Counted from the first letter of the stretch, positions 29,632 to 38,623 are shown. The stretch: DNA of 44,408 nt from Streptomyces panaciradicis (GCF_023516615.1 NZ_JAMGBF010000141.1:1-44408); one strand, 5' to 3'. Program-made: numbers and translations. Notes: generated from the sequence alone by a model not told the origin.

Positions 29632-32600
29632 GTGCCGCCCCCTATCACCGATCCCGATCAGCTCAAGGAGCTCCTCGGGATTCCGTTCACCCCGGAGCAG
29701 ACGGCCTGCATCATCGCGCCGCCCGCCCCGCAGGTGATCGTGGCCGGCGCCGGATCGGGCAAGACGACGGTGATGGCGGCCCGCGTCGTCTGGCTGGTGG
29801 GCACCGGACAGGTCGCCCCCGAGCAGGTACTGGGCCTGACCTTCACCAACAAGGCCGCCGGGGAACTCGCCGAGCGCGTGCGCAAGGCGCTGATCAAGGC
29901 GGGCGTCACCGACCCGGACGTCATCGACCCGGACAACCCGCCGGGCGAACCGGTCATCTCGACCTACCACGCGTTCGCCGGCCGCCTGCTGACCGACCAC
30001 GGTCTGCGCATCGGCCTGGAGCCGACCTCGCGCCTGCTCGCCGACGCCACCCGCTTCCAGCTCGCCGCGCGCGTGCTGCGGGAGGCCCCCGGCCCCTATC
30101 CGGCCCTCACCCGCTCCTTCGCCGACCTCGTCAGCGACCTGCTGACCCTCGACGCCGAACTCGCCGAGCACCTCGTGCGCCCCGAGGACGTGCGCGCGTA
30201 CGACGCAGAGCTGCTCGGCACCCTTCAGGGCGCCAAGCTCACCAACGCAGATCTGCGCAAGGTCCCCGAGGCGGCCGCCGCCCGCCGCGAACTCGCCGAC
30301 CTGGTGGTCCGCTACCGCGCCGCCAAACGCGAACGCGACCTGCTCGACTTCGGCGACCAGATCGCCCTGTCCGCACAGCTCGCGCGGATCCCCGAGGTCG
30401 GCCGCGTCCTGCGCGAGGAGTTCCGCGTGGTCCTCCTGGACGAGTACCAGGACACGTCCGTGGCCCAACGCATCCTTCTGGCGGGCCTGTTCGGCGGCGG
30501 CACCGGCCACCCGGTGACCGCCGTCGGCGACCCCTGCCAGGCCATCTACGGCTGGCGCGGCGCGTCCGTCGCCAACCTGGACGACTTCCACGAGCACTTC
30601 GCCCGCCCCGACGGCAGCCCCGCCACCCGCCAGGCCCTCAGCGAGAACCGCCGCAGCGGCGGCCGCCTCCTGGACCTCGCCAACGGCCTCGCCGAACCCC
30701 TGCGCGCCATGCACGCGGGCGTGGAGGCCCTCCGCCCGGCCCCCGGCGCCGAACGGGACGGCGTCGTCCGCTGCGCGCTGCTGCCCACCCACGCCGAGGA
30801 GATCGACTGGATCGCCGACTCGATCGCCCACCTGGTCGACACCGGCAAGGCGCCCGGTGAGATCGCCGTCCTGTGCCGCACGGCGAGCGACTTCGCCGAG
30901 ATCCAGGGCGCGCTCGTCGTCCGGGACGTCCCCGTCGAGGTGGTCGGGCTGTCCGGGCTGCTGCACCTTCCGGAGATCGCCGACCTGGTCGCCGTCTGCG
31001 AAGTACTCCAGGACCCCGGCGCCAACGCCTCCCTGGTCCGGCTGCTGACCGGCCCGCGCTGGCGCATCGGCCCACGCGACCTCGCCCTCCTGGGACGCCG
31101 GGCCCGGCTGCTCGTGTCCCACGCGCGCGTGGAGGACGACGACGACCGGGACCGGCGGCTCGCCGAAGCCGTCGAGGGGGTCGATCCGTCGGAGGTGATA
31201 TCGCTCGCGGACGCCCTCGACACCTTCCTGGAGATGCCGCTCGACGCGGAGGGAGAGGACGACGGACTGCCGTTCTCGCCGGACGCGCGCGTGCGCTTCG
31301 CGCGCCTGGCCACCGAACTGCGCGATCTGCGCCGGTCGTTGTCCGACCCGCTGATGGACGTCCTGCACCGCGTCCTCGCCGTCACCGGCCTGGAGGTGGA
31401 ACTGTCGGCGTCCCCGCACGCCCTGGCCGCCCGCCGCCGCGAGACCCTCTCCAACTTCCTGGACGTCGCCGCCTCCTTCGCCGCCGGCGACGGCGAGGCC
31501 ACCCTGCTCGCCTTCCTGGCCTTCCTGCGCACCGCCGCGCAGTACGAGAAGGGCCTCGACAACGCCCTGCCCGGCGGCGAGAACACCGTGAAGGTGCTCA
31601 CCGCCCACAAGTCGAAGGGCCTGGAGTGGGACGTCGTCGCCGTCCCGGGCCTGGTCAAGGACACCTTCCCCAGTACCAAGGGCCGCGAGAAGTGGACCGC
31701 CCAGGGCAAGGTGCTGCCGCACGCGCTGCGCGGCGACGCCGACACCCTGCCCGACGTCGGCTCCTGGGACTCCCGGGGCCTGAAGGCCTTCCAGGAGGCC
31801 ATGAAGGAGCACCAGCACACCGAGGAGCTCCGCCTCGGCTACGTCACCTTCACCCGCCCCCGCAGCCTCCTCCTCGGCTCCGGCCACTGGTGGGGCCCCA
31901 CCCAGAAGAAGCGGCGCGGCCCCTCGAGCTTCCTGCTGGACCTGTACGAGCACTGCGCTGCCGGGTACGGCGAGATCGAGGCATGGGCGGAGGAGCCCGC
32001 CGAGGACGAGGAAAACCCCGTCCTGCACACGGCGAGCGCCGACCAGGTCTGGCCCCTGCCGCTGGACGAGGCGTCTTTCGCCCGCCGCCGGAGGGCCGCC
32101 GAGACCGTCCTCGCTCACCTGGAGGACCTCGCCTCCCACGAGGACGGCCACCCCGCGGCCGTACACGACCCGGACGGTGACGAGGACCCGGACTGGCCCG
32201 TACCGCCGGACGACGAAGAGCCCCACGACGACGTGGAGCCGTACGACGAAGAGCCGTACGACGACGAAGACCCCTACGACGGCGACGCGTCCTACGGGGA
32301 AGAGGACCCGTTCCGGGACGAGGAGTCCGGCGACTGGGAGAGCTGGTCGGCGGACCGCCCGGCGGTCCCGCACCAGGCGACCGGACCGCAGAGCGCGGCG
32401 CAGCACGGCACGCGCGTGCCCGGCAACACGCACGCGCGTGAGCACCCCCGCCCCCGGCCCACCCCCGAGGAGGCCCGCACCATCGCCTCCTGGGACCGTG
32501 ACCTCGACGCCCTCACCGGTGAGCTCCTGCGCGCGCGGGCGGCCGTCACCGAGGTCCCCCTGCCCGTGACCCTCACCGCCTCGCAGGTGCTGCGGCTGGC

Positions 32601-33201
32601 CGCCGACCCGGACGGCTTCGCGCAGGAACTCGCCCGCCCCATGCCCCGCCCGCCGCAGCCCGCCGCCCGCCGGGGCACCCGCTTCCACGCCTGGGTCGAA
32701 GCCCGCTTCGAAGAGCTGACCCTGCCCGTGCTGGAGCCGGAGGAACTGCCCGGCGGCGACGCCGAGATCGCCGACGAGCGCGACCTGGAGGCCCTCAAGG
32801 AGGCCTTCGAACGCACCGAGTACGCCCACCGCACGCCCCACCGGGTCGAGGCCCCCTTCCAGCTCACCATCGCCGGCCGGGTCATCAGGGGACGTATCGA
32901 CGCCGTCTACAAGGAGGGCGAGGGCGACGCGGCGACGTACGAGATCGTCGACTGGAAGACCGGCCGCGACCGCACCGCCGATCCGCTCCAGCTCGCCCTG
33001 TACCGGCTCGCCTGGGCCGAGCAGCGCGGCGTCCCCCTGGAGTCCGTCAACGCGACGTTCCTGTACGTCCGCACCGGTGACGTGGTCCGACCGCGGGGCC
33101 TGCCGGACCGCGCCGCGCTGGAGCGGCTGCTCCTGGGCGAGCCGGCCGCGTCGGCAAAGTGTGAGGAACCGCCCACCGAGGATGTCGGTGCGGGCCGATA
33201 G
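29632..33201 (+). CDS. adnB: AdnB-like helicase-nuclease subunit (UvrD/RecB motor + RecB nuclease)
   Basis: About 1189 residues. Motor motifs: Walker A AGAGSGKTT, motif Ia FTNKAAGEL, motif II VLLDEYQDTS, motif III GDPCQAIYGWRG, motif V TAHKSKGLEWDVV, and a motif VI region with VTFTRPRSLLL. The nuclease domain near the C-terminus has IVDWKTGRD preceded by GRIDAVYKEGEG. It is the lead motor of the break-resecting complex in mycobacteria, if the assignment holds. Between motor and nuclease lies a highly acidic, PYDEEPYDDEDPYD-type repeat stretch (about 32165-32345). Starts TTG 29590, GTG 29608 and GTG 29632 are all possible; I use 29632 because the conserved ITDPDQLKELLGIPFTPEQ follows directly. 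Confidence 0.92.
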   Translation: MPPPITDPDQLKELLGIPFTPEQTACIIAPPAPQVIVAGAGSGKTTVMAARVVWLVGTGQVAPEQVLGLTFTNKAAGELAERVRKALIKAGVTDPDVIDPDNPPGEPVISTYHAFAGRLLTDHGLRIGLEPTSRLLADATRFQLAARVLREAPGPYPALTRSFADLVSDLLTLDAELAEHLVRPEDVRAYDAELLGTLQGAKLTNADLRKVPEAAAARRELADLVVRYRAAKRERDLLDFGDQIALSAQLARIPEVGRVLREEFRVVLLDEYQDTSVAQRILLAGLFGGGTGHPVTAVGDPCQAIYGWRGASVANLDDFHEHFARPDGSPATRQALSENRRSGGRLLDLANGLAEPLRAMHAGVEALRPAPGAERDGVVRCALLPTHAEEIDWIADSIAHLVDTGKAPGEIAVLCRTASDFAEIQGALVVRDVPVEVVGLSGLLHLPEIADLVAVCEVLQDPGANASLVRLLTGPRWRIGPRDLALLGRRARLLVSHARVEDDDDRDRRLAEAVEGVDPSEVISLADALDTFLEMPLDAEGEDDGLPFSPDARVRFARLATELRDLRRSLSDPLMDVLHRVLAVTGLEVELSASPHALAARRRETLSNFLDVAASFAAGDGEATLLAFLAFLRTAAQYEKGLDNALPGGENTVKVLTAHKSKGLEWDVVAVPGLVKDTFPSTKGREKWTAQGKVLPHALRGDADTLPDVGSWDSRGLKAFQEAMKEHQHTEELRLGYVTFTRPRSLLLGSGHWWGPTQKKRRGPSSFLLDLYEHCAAGYGEIEAWAEEPAEDEENPVLHTASADQVWPLPLDEASFARRRRAAETVLAHLEDLASHEDGHPAAVHDPDGDEDPDWPVPPDDEEPHDDVEPYDEEPYDDEDPYDGDASYGEEDPFRDEESGDWESWSADRPAVPHQATGPQSAAQHGTRVPGNTHAREHPRPRPTPEEARTIASWDRDLDALTGELLRARAAVTEVPLPVTLTASQVLRLAADPDGFAQELARPMPRPPQPAARRGTRFHAWVEARFEELTLPVLEPEELPGGDAEIADERDLEALKEAFERTEYAHRTPHRVEAPFQLTIAGRVIRGRIDAVYKEGEGDAATYEIVDWKTGRDRTADPLQLALYRLAWAEQRGVPLESVNATFLYVRTGDVVRPRGLPDRAALERLLLGEPAASAKCEEPPTEDVGAGR

Positions 33202-33211
33202 GCTCGTGACC

Positions 33212-34615
33212 ATGAGCCAGACCCCGGACAGCGCCGTCCGTACGTACATCGAGCAGCACAGCTCCGCCTTCCTGGGGGACCTCGCGGAGTGGCTGCGCAT
33301 CCCGTCCGTGTCCGCCCAGCCGGACCACGCGCCCGATGTACGCCGCAGCGCCGACTGGCTCGCCGCCAAACTCCGGGAGACCGGCTTCCCGACCGCCGAG
33401 ATCTGGGAGACCGCGGGCGCCCCCGCCGTCTTCGCCGAGTGGCCCTCCGACGATCCGGGAGCGCCCACGGTCCTCGTCTACGGGCACCACGACGTGCAGC
33501 CCGCCGCCCGCGAGGACGGCTGGGACAGCGAGCCCTTCGAGCCGGCCGTCCGCGAAGGTCGCCTCTACGCGCGCGGGGCGGCCGATGACAAGGGCCAGGT
33601 CTTCTTCCACACCCTCGGCGTCCGCGCCCACCTCGCCGCCACCGGCCGCACCACCCCGGCCGTCGGCCTGAAGCTGCTGATCGAGGGCGAGGAGGAGTCC
33701 GGTTCGCCGCATTTCCGTGCCCTCGTGGAGGAGCACGCCGAGCGGCTGGCCGCCGACGCAGTGATCGTCTCCGACACCGGCATGTGGTCCGAGGACACCC
33801 CCACCGTCTGCACCGGCATGCGCGGTCTCGCCGAGTGCGAGATCCACTTCTTCGGCCCCGACCAGGACATCCACTCCGGGTCCTTCGGCGGCGCCGTCCC
33901 CAACCCGGCCACCGCCGCCGCCCGTCTGGTCGCGGCCCTGCACGACGAGCACGCACGCGTGGCCGTCCCCGGCTTCTACGACGGCGTCGTCGAACTCACC
34001 GACCGCGAGCGGGAACTCTTCGCCGAACTGCCCTTCGACGAGCAGGAATGGCTGAGCACCGCCAAGTCCTACGCCGCCCGGGGCGAGGCCGGACACACCA
34101 CCCTGGAACGCATCTGGGCCCGCCCCACCGCCGAGGTCAACGGCATCGGCGGCGGTTACCAGGGCCCCGGCAGCAAGACGATCATCCCGTCCTCGGCGAT
34201 GGTGAAGCTCTCCTTCCGCATGGTCGCGGGACAGGACCCCGCCCACATCGAGAAGGTCGTCCGCGACTGGGCCGCCACCCAGGTGCCCGCGGGGATCCGG
34301 CACGAGATCACGTTCGGTGCCGCCACGCGCCCGTGCCTGACGCCGCTGGACCACCCCGCCCTTCAGTCCGTGGTCCGCGCGATGGGCTGCGCCTTCGGCA
34401 AGCCGGTCCGCTTCACCCGCGAGGGCGGCTCCGGCCCGGCCGCCGACCTCCAGGAGGTCCTGGACGCACCGGTGCTCTTCCTGGGCATCTCCGTCCCCTC
34501 CGACGGCTGGCACGCGCCGAACGAGAAGGTCGAGCTCGACCTGCTCCTCAAGGGCGTCGAGACCACCGCGTACCTGTGGGACGACCTCGCCCGGACCTGG
34601 CGTCATGAGCCCTGA
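33212..34615 (+). CDS. M20 family dipeptidase (metallopeptidase)
   Basis: 467 residues. Zinc-binding and catalytic blocks of the M20 family: VLVYGHHDVQP (His, and Asp two residues on), ARGAADDKGQ (bridging Asp), IEGEEESGSP (catalytic Glu and ligand Glu), SDTGMW, and a C-terminal SDGWHAPNEKV (last His ligand). The dimerisation domain begins near HFFGPDQDIHSG. It is predicted cytoplasmic and hydrolyses dipeptides or N-acyl amino acids. It starts 11 bases after adnB on the same strand; ATG 33212 is preferred, with GTG 33206 two codons upstream. Its placement beside DNA-repair genes is probably only positional. Confidence 0.95.
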   Translation: MSQTPDSAVRTYIEQHSSAFLGDLAEWLRIPSVSAQPDHAPDVRRSADWLAAKLRETGFPTAEIWETAGAPAVFAEWPSDDPGAPTVLVYGHHDVQPAAREDGWDSEPFEPAVREGRLYARGAADDKGQVFFHTLGVRAHLAATGRTTPAVGLKLLIEGEEESGSPHFRALVEEHAERLAADAVIVSDTGMWSEDTPTVCTGMRGLAECEIHFFGPDQDIHSGSFGGAVPNPATAAARLVAALHDEHARVAVPGFYDGVVELTDRERELFAELPFDEQEWLSTAKSYAARGEAGHTTLERIWARPTAEVNGIGGGYQGPGSKTIIPSSAMVKLSFRMVAGQDPAHIEKVVRDWAATQVPAGIRHEITFGAATRPCLTPLDHPALQSVVRAMGCAFGKPVRFTREGGSGPAADLQEVLDAPVLFLGISVPSDGWHAPNEKVELDLLLKGVETTAYLWDDLARTWRHEP

Positions 34616-34771
34616 GCATCCCGCGCCGCCCGGACGGGCAGGCTGCCAGGGGCACACTGGAGGGAACGCCCCGCACCGACCAGCCCCACCGGAACCGGTC
34701 ACCTCCCGCACTGCGTCCCGCCGAACCGATCGCCGAAACAACCCGTTCCACAGGGGGAGTTGGAAGCACCC

Positions 34772-35713
34772 GTGACCACCTGGACCGACCACACCGCCGA
34801 CCGCCCCATCTCGCTCACCGCCCCGAGCGGCATCGACCGCGCCGCCCACCACCGGCTCGACGAGGCCTGGCTCGCGGCGGCGTGGAGCCACCCCACGACC
34901 CGCTGCTTCGTGGTCTCCGGCGGCCAGGTCCTCATCGACGAGACGCCCGACGGGCGCACCGAACTCGTCATGACCCCGTCCTTCGAGGCTCCTCTGACGG
35001 AGGCGCACCGCTACTTCCTGGGCACCGACGAGGACGGCGTCAGCTACTTCGCCCTCCAGAAGGACGCGTTGCCGGGCCGGATCGACCAGTCCGCGCGACC
35101 GGCCGGCCTGCGCGAGGCCGGCCTGCTGCTCTCACCCCGGGACGCGGGCCTGATGGTGCACGCCGTCGGCCTGGAGAACTGGCAGCGCACCCACCGCTTC
35201 TGCTCCCGCTGCGGCGAGCGCACCGTCATCGCCGCGGCCGGCCACATCCGCCGCTGCCCGGCGTGCGGCGCCGAGCACTACCCGCGCACCGACCCCGCCG
35301 TGATCATGGCCGTCACCGACGCCGAGGACCGCATCCTCCTCGGCCGCCAGGTCCACTGGCCGGAGGGCCGCTTCTCCACGCTCGCCGGATTCGTCGAGCC
35401 CGGCGAGTCCATCGAGCAGGCGGTGCGCCGCGAGGTCTTCGAGGAGGCCGGCATCAGCGTCGGCCAGGTCGAGTACGTCGCCAGCCAGCCCTGGCCGTTC
35501 CCGTCCAGCCTGATGCTCGGCTTCATGGCCCACGCCACCTCCATCGAGATCGACGTCGACGGCGACGAGATCCACGAGGCCCGCTGGTTCTCCCGCGACG
35601 AACTCGGCGCCGCCTTCGACTCCGGCGAGGTGCTCCCGCCCTACGGCATCTCGATCGCGGCCCGCCTGATCGAGCTCTGGTACGGCAAGCCGCTGCCGAC
35701 GCGGAGCGTGTGA
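34772..35713 (+). CDS. nudC: NADH pyrophosphatase / deNADding enzyme NudC
   Basis: 313 residues. The zinc ribbon uses Cys144, Cys147 (CSRCG), Cys162 and Cys165 (CPACG). The Nudix box is GFVEPGESIEQAVRREVFEE (206-225), followed by AGI. The NudC-specific SQPWPFPSS lies at 238-246. The enzyme cleaves NAD(H) to NMN(H) and AMP and removes NAD caps from RNA 5' ends. GTG 34772 has GGAAG about 6 bases upstream; a TTG at 34760 sits directly on a GGGGGAG and is less likely. The 156-bp gap before it holds no gene. A strong terminator follows the gene. Confidence 0.96.
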   Translation: MTTWTDHTADRPISLTAPSGIDRAAHHRLDEAWLAAAWSHPTTRCFVVSGGQVLIDETPDGRTELVMTPSFEAPLTEAHRYFLGTDEDGVSYFALQKDALPGRIDQSARPAGLREAGLLLSPRDAGLMVHAVGLENWQRTHRFCSRCGERTVIAAAGHIRRCPACGAEHYPRTDPAVIMAVTDAEDRILLGRQVHWPEGRFSTLAGFVEPGESIEQAVRREVFEEAGISVGQVEYVASQPWPFPSSLMLGFMAHATSIEIDVDGDEIHEARWFSRDELGAAFDSGEVLPPYGISIAARLIELWYGKPLPTRSV

Positions 35714-35747
35714 CGGCCTTACGGCGCAGGGCGGACCGCGAAAACGA

Positions 35748-35784
35748 AAAGGCGATACCCGAGTCGACCTCGGGTATCGCCTTT
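35748..35784. terminator. Perfect 16-bp stem terminator between nudC and mycoredoxin
   Basis: AAAGGCGATACCCGAG (35748-35763) pairs exactly with its complement (35769-35784) over TCGAC. It has an A-run at one side and a T-run at the other, so it can terminate both convergent genes. Confidence 0.92.
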
Positions 35785-35804
35785 CTGTACGCCAGTGCCG
35801 GGTG

Positions 35805-36047
35805 TCACACGCCGATCTTCTGCTTCACCTGGGCCAGCGACGGGTTCGTCAGCGTCGAACCGTCCGGGAACAGCACGGTGGGAACCGTCTGGTTTCCGCC
35901 ATTCGCCTTCTCCACGAAAGCGGCGGACGCCGGGTCCTGCTCGATGTTGATCTCGTCGTACGTGATGCCCTCGCGGTCCATCTGGCTCTTCAGCCGACGG
36001 CAGTAGCCACACCACGTGGTGCTGTACATCGTCACAGTGCCCGGCAT
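35805..36047 (-). CDS. mrx1: Mycoredoxin-1 (glutaredoxin-like thiol oxidoreductase)
   Basis: 80 residues with active site Cys13-Gly-Tyr-Cys16 (TWCGYCRRLK), the cis-Pro block QTVPTVLFPDG and a short C-terminal helix. CGYC and the small size match actinobacterial Mrx1, which reduces mycothiol mixed disulfides using mycothiol. ATG 36047 has GGAG about 9 bases upstream; the longer frame to 36167 is not conserved. It is divergent from uvrD2, with a repeat-bearing 213-bp gap between them. Confidence 0.94.
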   Translation of the reverse strand: MPGTVTMYSTTWCGYCRRLKSQMDREGITYDEINIEQDPASAAFVEKANGGNQTVPTVLFPDGSTLTNPSLAQVKQKIGV

Positions 36048-36146
36048 GTCTCTCGGCTCCTCAGCTGCTGGGGATCGGTGGTCGCAGAGAGGGAACGTAC
36101 TTGAAAGGGCCACCATTCCCGCACGCGGCCCAGGACCCCACGTGAT

Positions 36147-36189
36147 GCCTGCCGCATCGATCCACATCGATCCACGACGCCTGCCGCAT
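36147..36189. repeat. Nested direct repeats in the mrx1-uvrD2 divergent promoter region
   Basis: GCCTGCCGCAT occurs at 36147-36157 and 36179-36189, spaced 32 bp (about three helical turns). Between them is a tandem duplication of ATCGATCCAC (36156-36165 and 36166-36175). Possible binding sites for a regulator of either gene, or a recent local duplication. Confidence 0.6.
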
Positions 36190-36212
36190 TAGTACGACAA
36201 GAGGTGCCTGCC

Positions 36213-36221
36213 TGTGGACAA
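36213..36221 (-). promoter_or_regulatory. DnaA-box 9-mer upstream of uvrD2
   Basis: TGTGGACAA, complement TTGTCCACA, the streptomycete DnaA box consensus as I know it. It lies 48 bases ahead of the uvrD2 start and in the shared region with mrx1. Confidence 0.45.
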
Positions 36222-36260
36222 CCGGAGCACCCGTCTCCGGCGACCTGGCAGCATGGCTGT

Positions 36261-38459
36261 GTGACAGCAGCAACGCACTCCACGCTCTTCCCGCCGGTAC
36301 CGGACTCGGCCGACGCGGTACTCGAAGGGCTCGACCCCGAGCAGCGCGAGGTGGCCACCGCCCTGCGCGGCCCGGTGTGCGTGCTGGCGGGCGCCGGCAC
36401 GGGCAAGACCCGGGCGATCACCCACCGCATCGCCTACGGGGTGCGGGCCGGGATCCTCCAGCCGTCCAGCGTGCTGGCCGTCACCTTCACCAACCGCGCC
36501 GCCGGCGAGATGCGCGGCCGGCTGCGCCGGCTCGGCGCCGTCGGCGTCCAGGCCCGCACCTTCCACTCGGCGGCCCTGCGCCAGCTGCAGTACTTCTGGC
36601 CGAAAGCGGTCGGTGGCTCCATGCCCCGGCTCGTCGACCGCAAGATCCAGCTCGTCGCGGACGCGGCCGCCGCTTGCCGCATCCGCCTCGACCGGGGCGA
36701 GCTGCGCGACGTCACCGGCGAGATCGAGTGGTCCAAGGTCACCCAGACCGTCCCCGCCGACTACGCGGCGGCCGCCGCCAAGGCCGGCCGCGAGTCCCCC
36801 CGCGACCCCGCCGAGATCGCCCAGCTCTACTCCGTCTACGAGGACCTCAAGCGGGACCGCTCCGTCATCGACTTCGAGGACGTCCTGCTGCTGACCGTGG
36901 CCGTCCTGCAGGACCGGCACGACATCGCCGAGCAGGTCCGCGCCCAGTACCAGCACTTCGTGGTGGACGAGTACCAGGACGTCAGCCCCCTCCAGCAGCG
37001 CCTGCTGGAACTGTGGCTCGGCGACCGGGACGACCTGTGCGTCGTCGGTGACGCCAGCCAGACGATCTACTCGTTCACCGGAGCAACCCCCGACCACCTT
37101 CTCGACTTCCGTGCCCGCCACCCCGGGGCCACCGTCGTCAAGCTCGTCCGCGACTACCGCTCCACCCCGCAGGTCGTCCATCTCGCCAACGGCCTCCTCG
37201 CCCAGGCCCGCGGACGCGCCGCCGACCACCGCCTGGAACTGGTCTCCCAGCGGGCCGCGGGACCCGAGCCCCGCTACACCGAGTACACCGACGAGCCCGC
37301 CGAGGCGGAGGGCGCCGCCCGCCGCATCCGCGAACTCATCGCCGCGGGCGTCCCGGCGAGCGAGATCGCGATCCTGTTCCGCACCAACTCCCAGTCCGAG
37401 ACCTACGAGCAGGCCCTCGCCGACGCCGGAGTCCCCTACCAGCTCCGCGGCGCCGAGCGCTTCTTCGACCGGCCCGAGGTGCGCAGAGCCATCGTCAACC
37501 TCAGGGGCGCGGCCCGCTTCGGCGGCAACGACTCCCGGCTGGACGACGCCGTCGACCTGCCCTCCCAGGTGCGTGCCGTGCTCTCGGGCGAGGGCTGGAC
37601 GACGGAGCCCCCGGCCGGCTCCGGCGCCGTCAGGGAGCGCTGGGAGTCCCTGTCCGCCCTGGTGAACCTGGCCCACGACTTCGCCGCCGCCGAGCGGGGC
37701 GCCACCCTGGCCGACCTCGTCGCCGAGCTGGACGAGAGGGCGAACGCCCAGCACGCCCCGACGGTGCAGGGCGTCACCCTGGCCTCGCTGCACTCCGCCA
37801 AGGGCCTCGAGTGGGACGTCGTGTTCCTGGTCGGCGTCGCCGAGGGCATGATGCCGATCACCTATGCGAAGACCGACGAGCAGATCGAGGAGGAGCGCCG
37901 CCTCCTGTACGTCGGTGTCACCCGCGCCCGTGAGCACCTGCACGTCTCCTGGGCGCTGTCCCGCTCGCCCGGCGGCCGCCCGAACCGCCGTCCCAGCCGC
38001 TTCCTGGACGGTCTGCGCCCCGGCTCCACCGGCACCGCCGGGCGCGGGGCGACGGGCGGCGCGGGGGGCGTCGAGCGCGGCCGCACCAGCAGACCGGAGG
38101 CCGTCGCCCCGCGACGCACCCAGCGCACCCCGGCCCGCTGCCGGGTCTGCGGGCGCACCCTCACCGACGCCGGCGAGATGAAGCTGATGCGGTGCGAGGA
38201 CTGTCCCTCCGACATGGACGAGGGCCTGTACGAGCGGTTGCGCGAGTGGCGCGCGGAGCAGGCGCGGCGCAGCGGACAGCCCGCCTTCTGCGTCTTCACC
38301 GACAAGACGCTCGTGGCCATCGCCGAGGCCGTGCCGGACGACGAGTACGAACTGGCCCGCATCCCCGGGGTAGGACAGCGCAAGCTCAACCGCTACGGGG
38401 CGGACGTACTGGCCCTCTGCGCAGGCCAGGACCTCGCGGGAGACGGCGCGAAAGACTGA
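36261..38459 (+). CDS. uvrD2: ATP-dependent DNA helicase UvrD2 (with zinc tetracysteine and HRDC domain)
   Basis: 732 residues. SF1A motifs: Walker A AGAGTGKT, FTNRAAGEM, VVDEYQDVSPLQQ, GDASQTIYSFTG, SLHSAKGLEW, YVGVTRAREHL. The C-terminus has two CxxC pairs (CRVCG and CEDC) and an HRDC domain (VFTDKTLVAIAEAVPDD then LARIPGVGQRKL). This combination defines the actinobacterial UvrD2 rather than UvrD1/PcrA. In mycobacteria UvrD2 is essential and its ATPase activity matters more than unwinding. GTG 36261 is chosen because the family begins here (VTAATHSTLFPPVPDSADAV); no clear ribosome site is visible, so a leaderless start is possible. Confidence 0.96.
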   Translation: MTAATHSTLFPPVPDSADAVLEGLDPEQREVATALRGPVCVLAGAGTGKTRAITHRIAYGVRAGILQPSSVLAVTFTNRAAGEMRGRLRRLGAVGVQARTFHSAALRQLQYFWPKAVGGSMPRLVDRKIQLVADAAAACRIRLDRGELRDVTGEIEWSKVTQTVPADYAAAAAKAGRESPRDPAEIAQLYSVYEDLKRDRSVIDFEDVLLLTVAVLQDRHDIAEQVRAQYQHFVVDEYQDVSPLQQRLLELWLGDRDDLCVVGDASQTIYSFTGATPDHLLDFRARHPGATVVKLVRDYRSTPQVVHLANGLLAQARGRAADHRLELVSQRAAGPEPRYTEYTDEPAEAEGAARRIRELIAAGVPASEIAILFRTNSQSETYEQALADAGVPYQLRGAERFFDRPEVRRAIVNLRGAARFGGNDSRLDDAVDLPSQVRAVLSGEGWTTEPPAGSGAVRERWESLSALVNLAHDFAAAERGATLADLVAELDERANAQHAPTVQGVTLASLHSAKGLEWDVVFLVGVAEGMMPITYAKTDEQIEEERRLLYVGVTRAREHLHVSWALSRSPGGRPNRRPSRFLDGLRPGSTGTAGRGATGGAGGVERGRTSRPEAVAPRRTQRTPARCRVCGRTLTDAGEMKLMRCEDCPSDMDEGLYERLREWRAEQARRSGQPAFCVFTDKTLVAIAEAVPDDEYELARIPGVGQRKLNRYGADVLALCAGQDLAGDGAKD

Positions 38460-38472
38460 TGCGAACTCGTCG

Positions 38473-38512
38473 GAAAAATAGTTTGCGCATGCCCCAGCAA
38501 TCCCCATAGGTT
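38473..38512 (+). promoter_or_regulatory. wblC/whiB7 promoter with AT-rich WhiB7-type box
   Basis: GAAAAATAG (38473-38481) abuts a -35-like TTTGCG/TTGCGC (38482-38488). After an 18-base spacer comes TAGGTT (38507-38512). An AT-rich patch immediately upstream of the -35 is the known signature of WhiB7-activated promoters, and whiB7 activates itself. The AT patch is conspicuous in this GC-rich DNA. It is 14 bases after the uvrD2 stop. Confidence 0.65.
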
Positions 38513-38530
38513 CTTAGCCACGGGGACAGA

Positions 38531-38596
38531 GGCCTTCTCGAAGGCCCTGATTCCGTGCTCTACTTGCATATCCGTCGGACTGGTTCATCCCAGTCC
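38531..38596 (+). promoter_or_regulatory. Two stem-loops in the early wblC leader
   Basis: GGCCTT (38531-38536) with AAGGCC (38541-38546), and GGACTGG (38577-38583) with CCAGTCC (38590-38596). They lie between the predicted transcription start and the uORF ribosome site and are candidates for structural regulation of the leader. Confidence 0.45.
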
Positions 38597-38623
38597 CCGA
38601 AGCGCCGAGAGGAGGCGAGTCCA

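Noticed and set aside
29605..33468. 1287-residue minus-strand ORF opposite adnB and the dipeptidase start
   Set aside because: Same mirror effect; it crosses the boundary between two real plus-strand genes and shows no recognisable domain.
36213..36221. A replication origin marked by DnaA boxes
   Set aside because: Single isolated 9-mers far apart, with no box cluster, no AT-rich unwinding element and no dnaA/dnaN genes.
36189..38507. 772-residue minus-strand ORF opposite uvrD2
   Set aside because: Mirror ORF of uvrD2; no motif.
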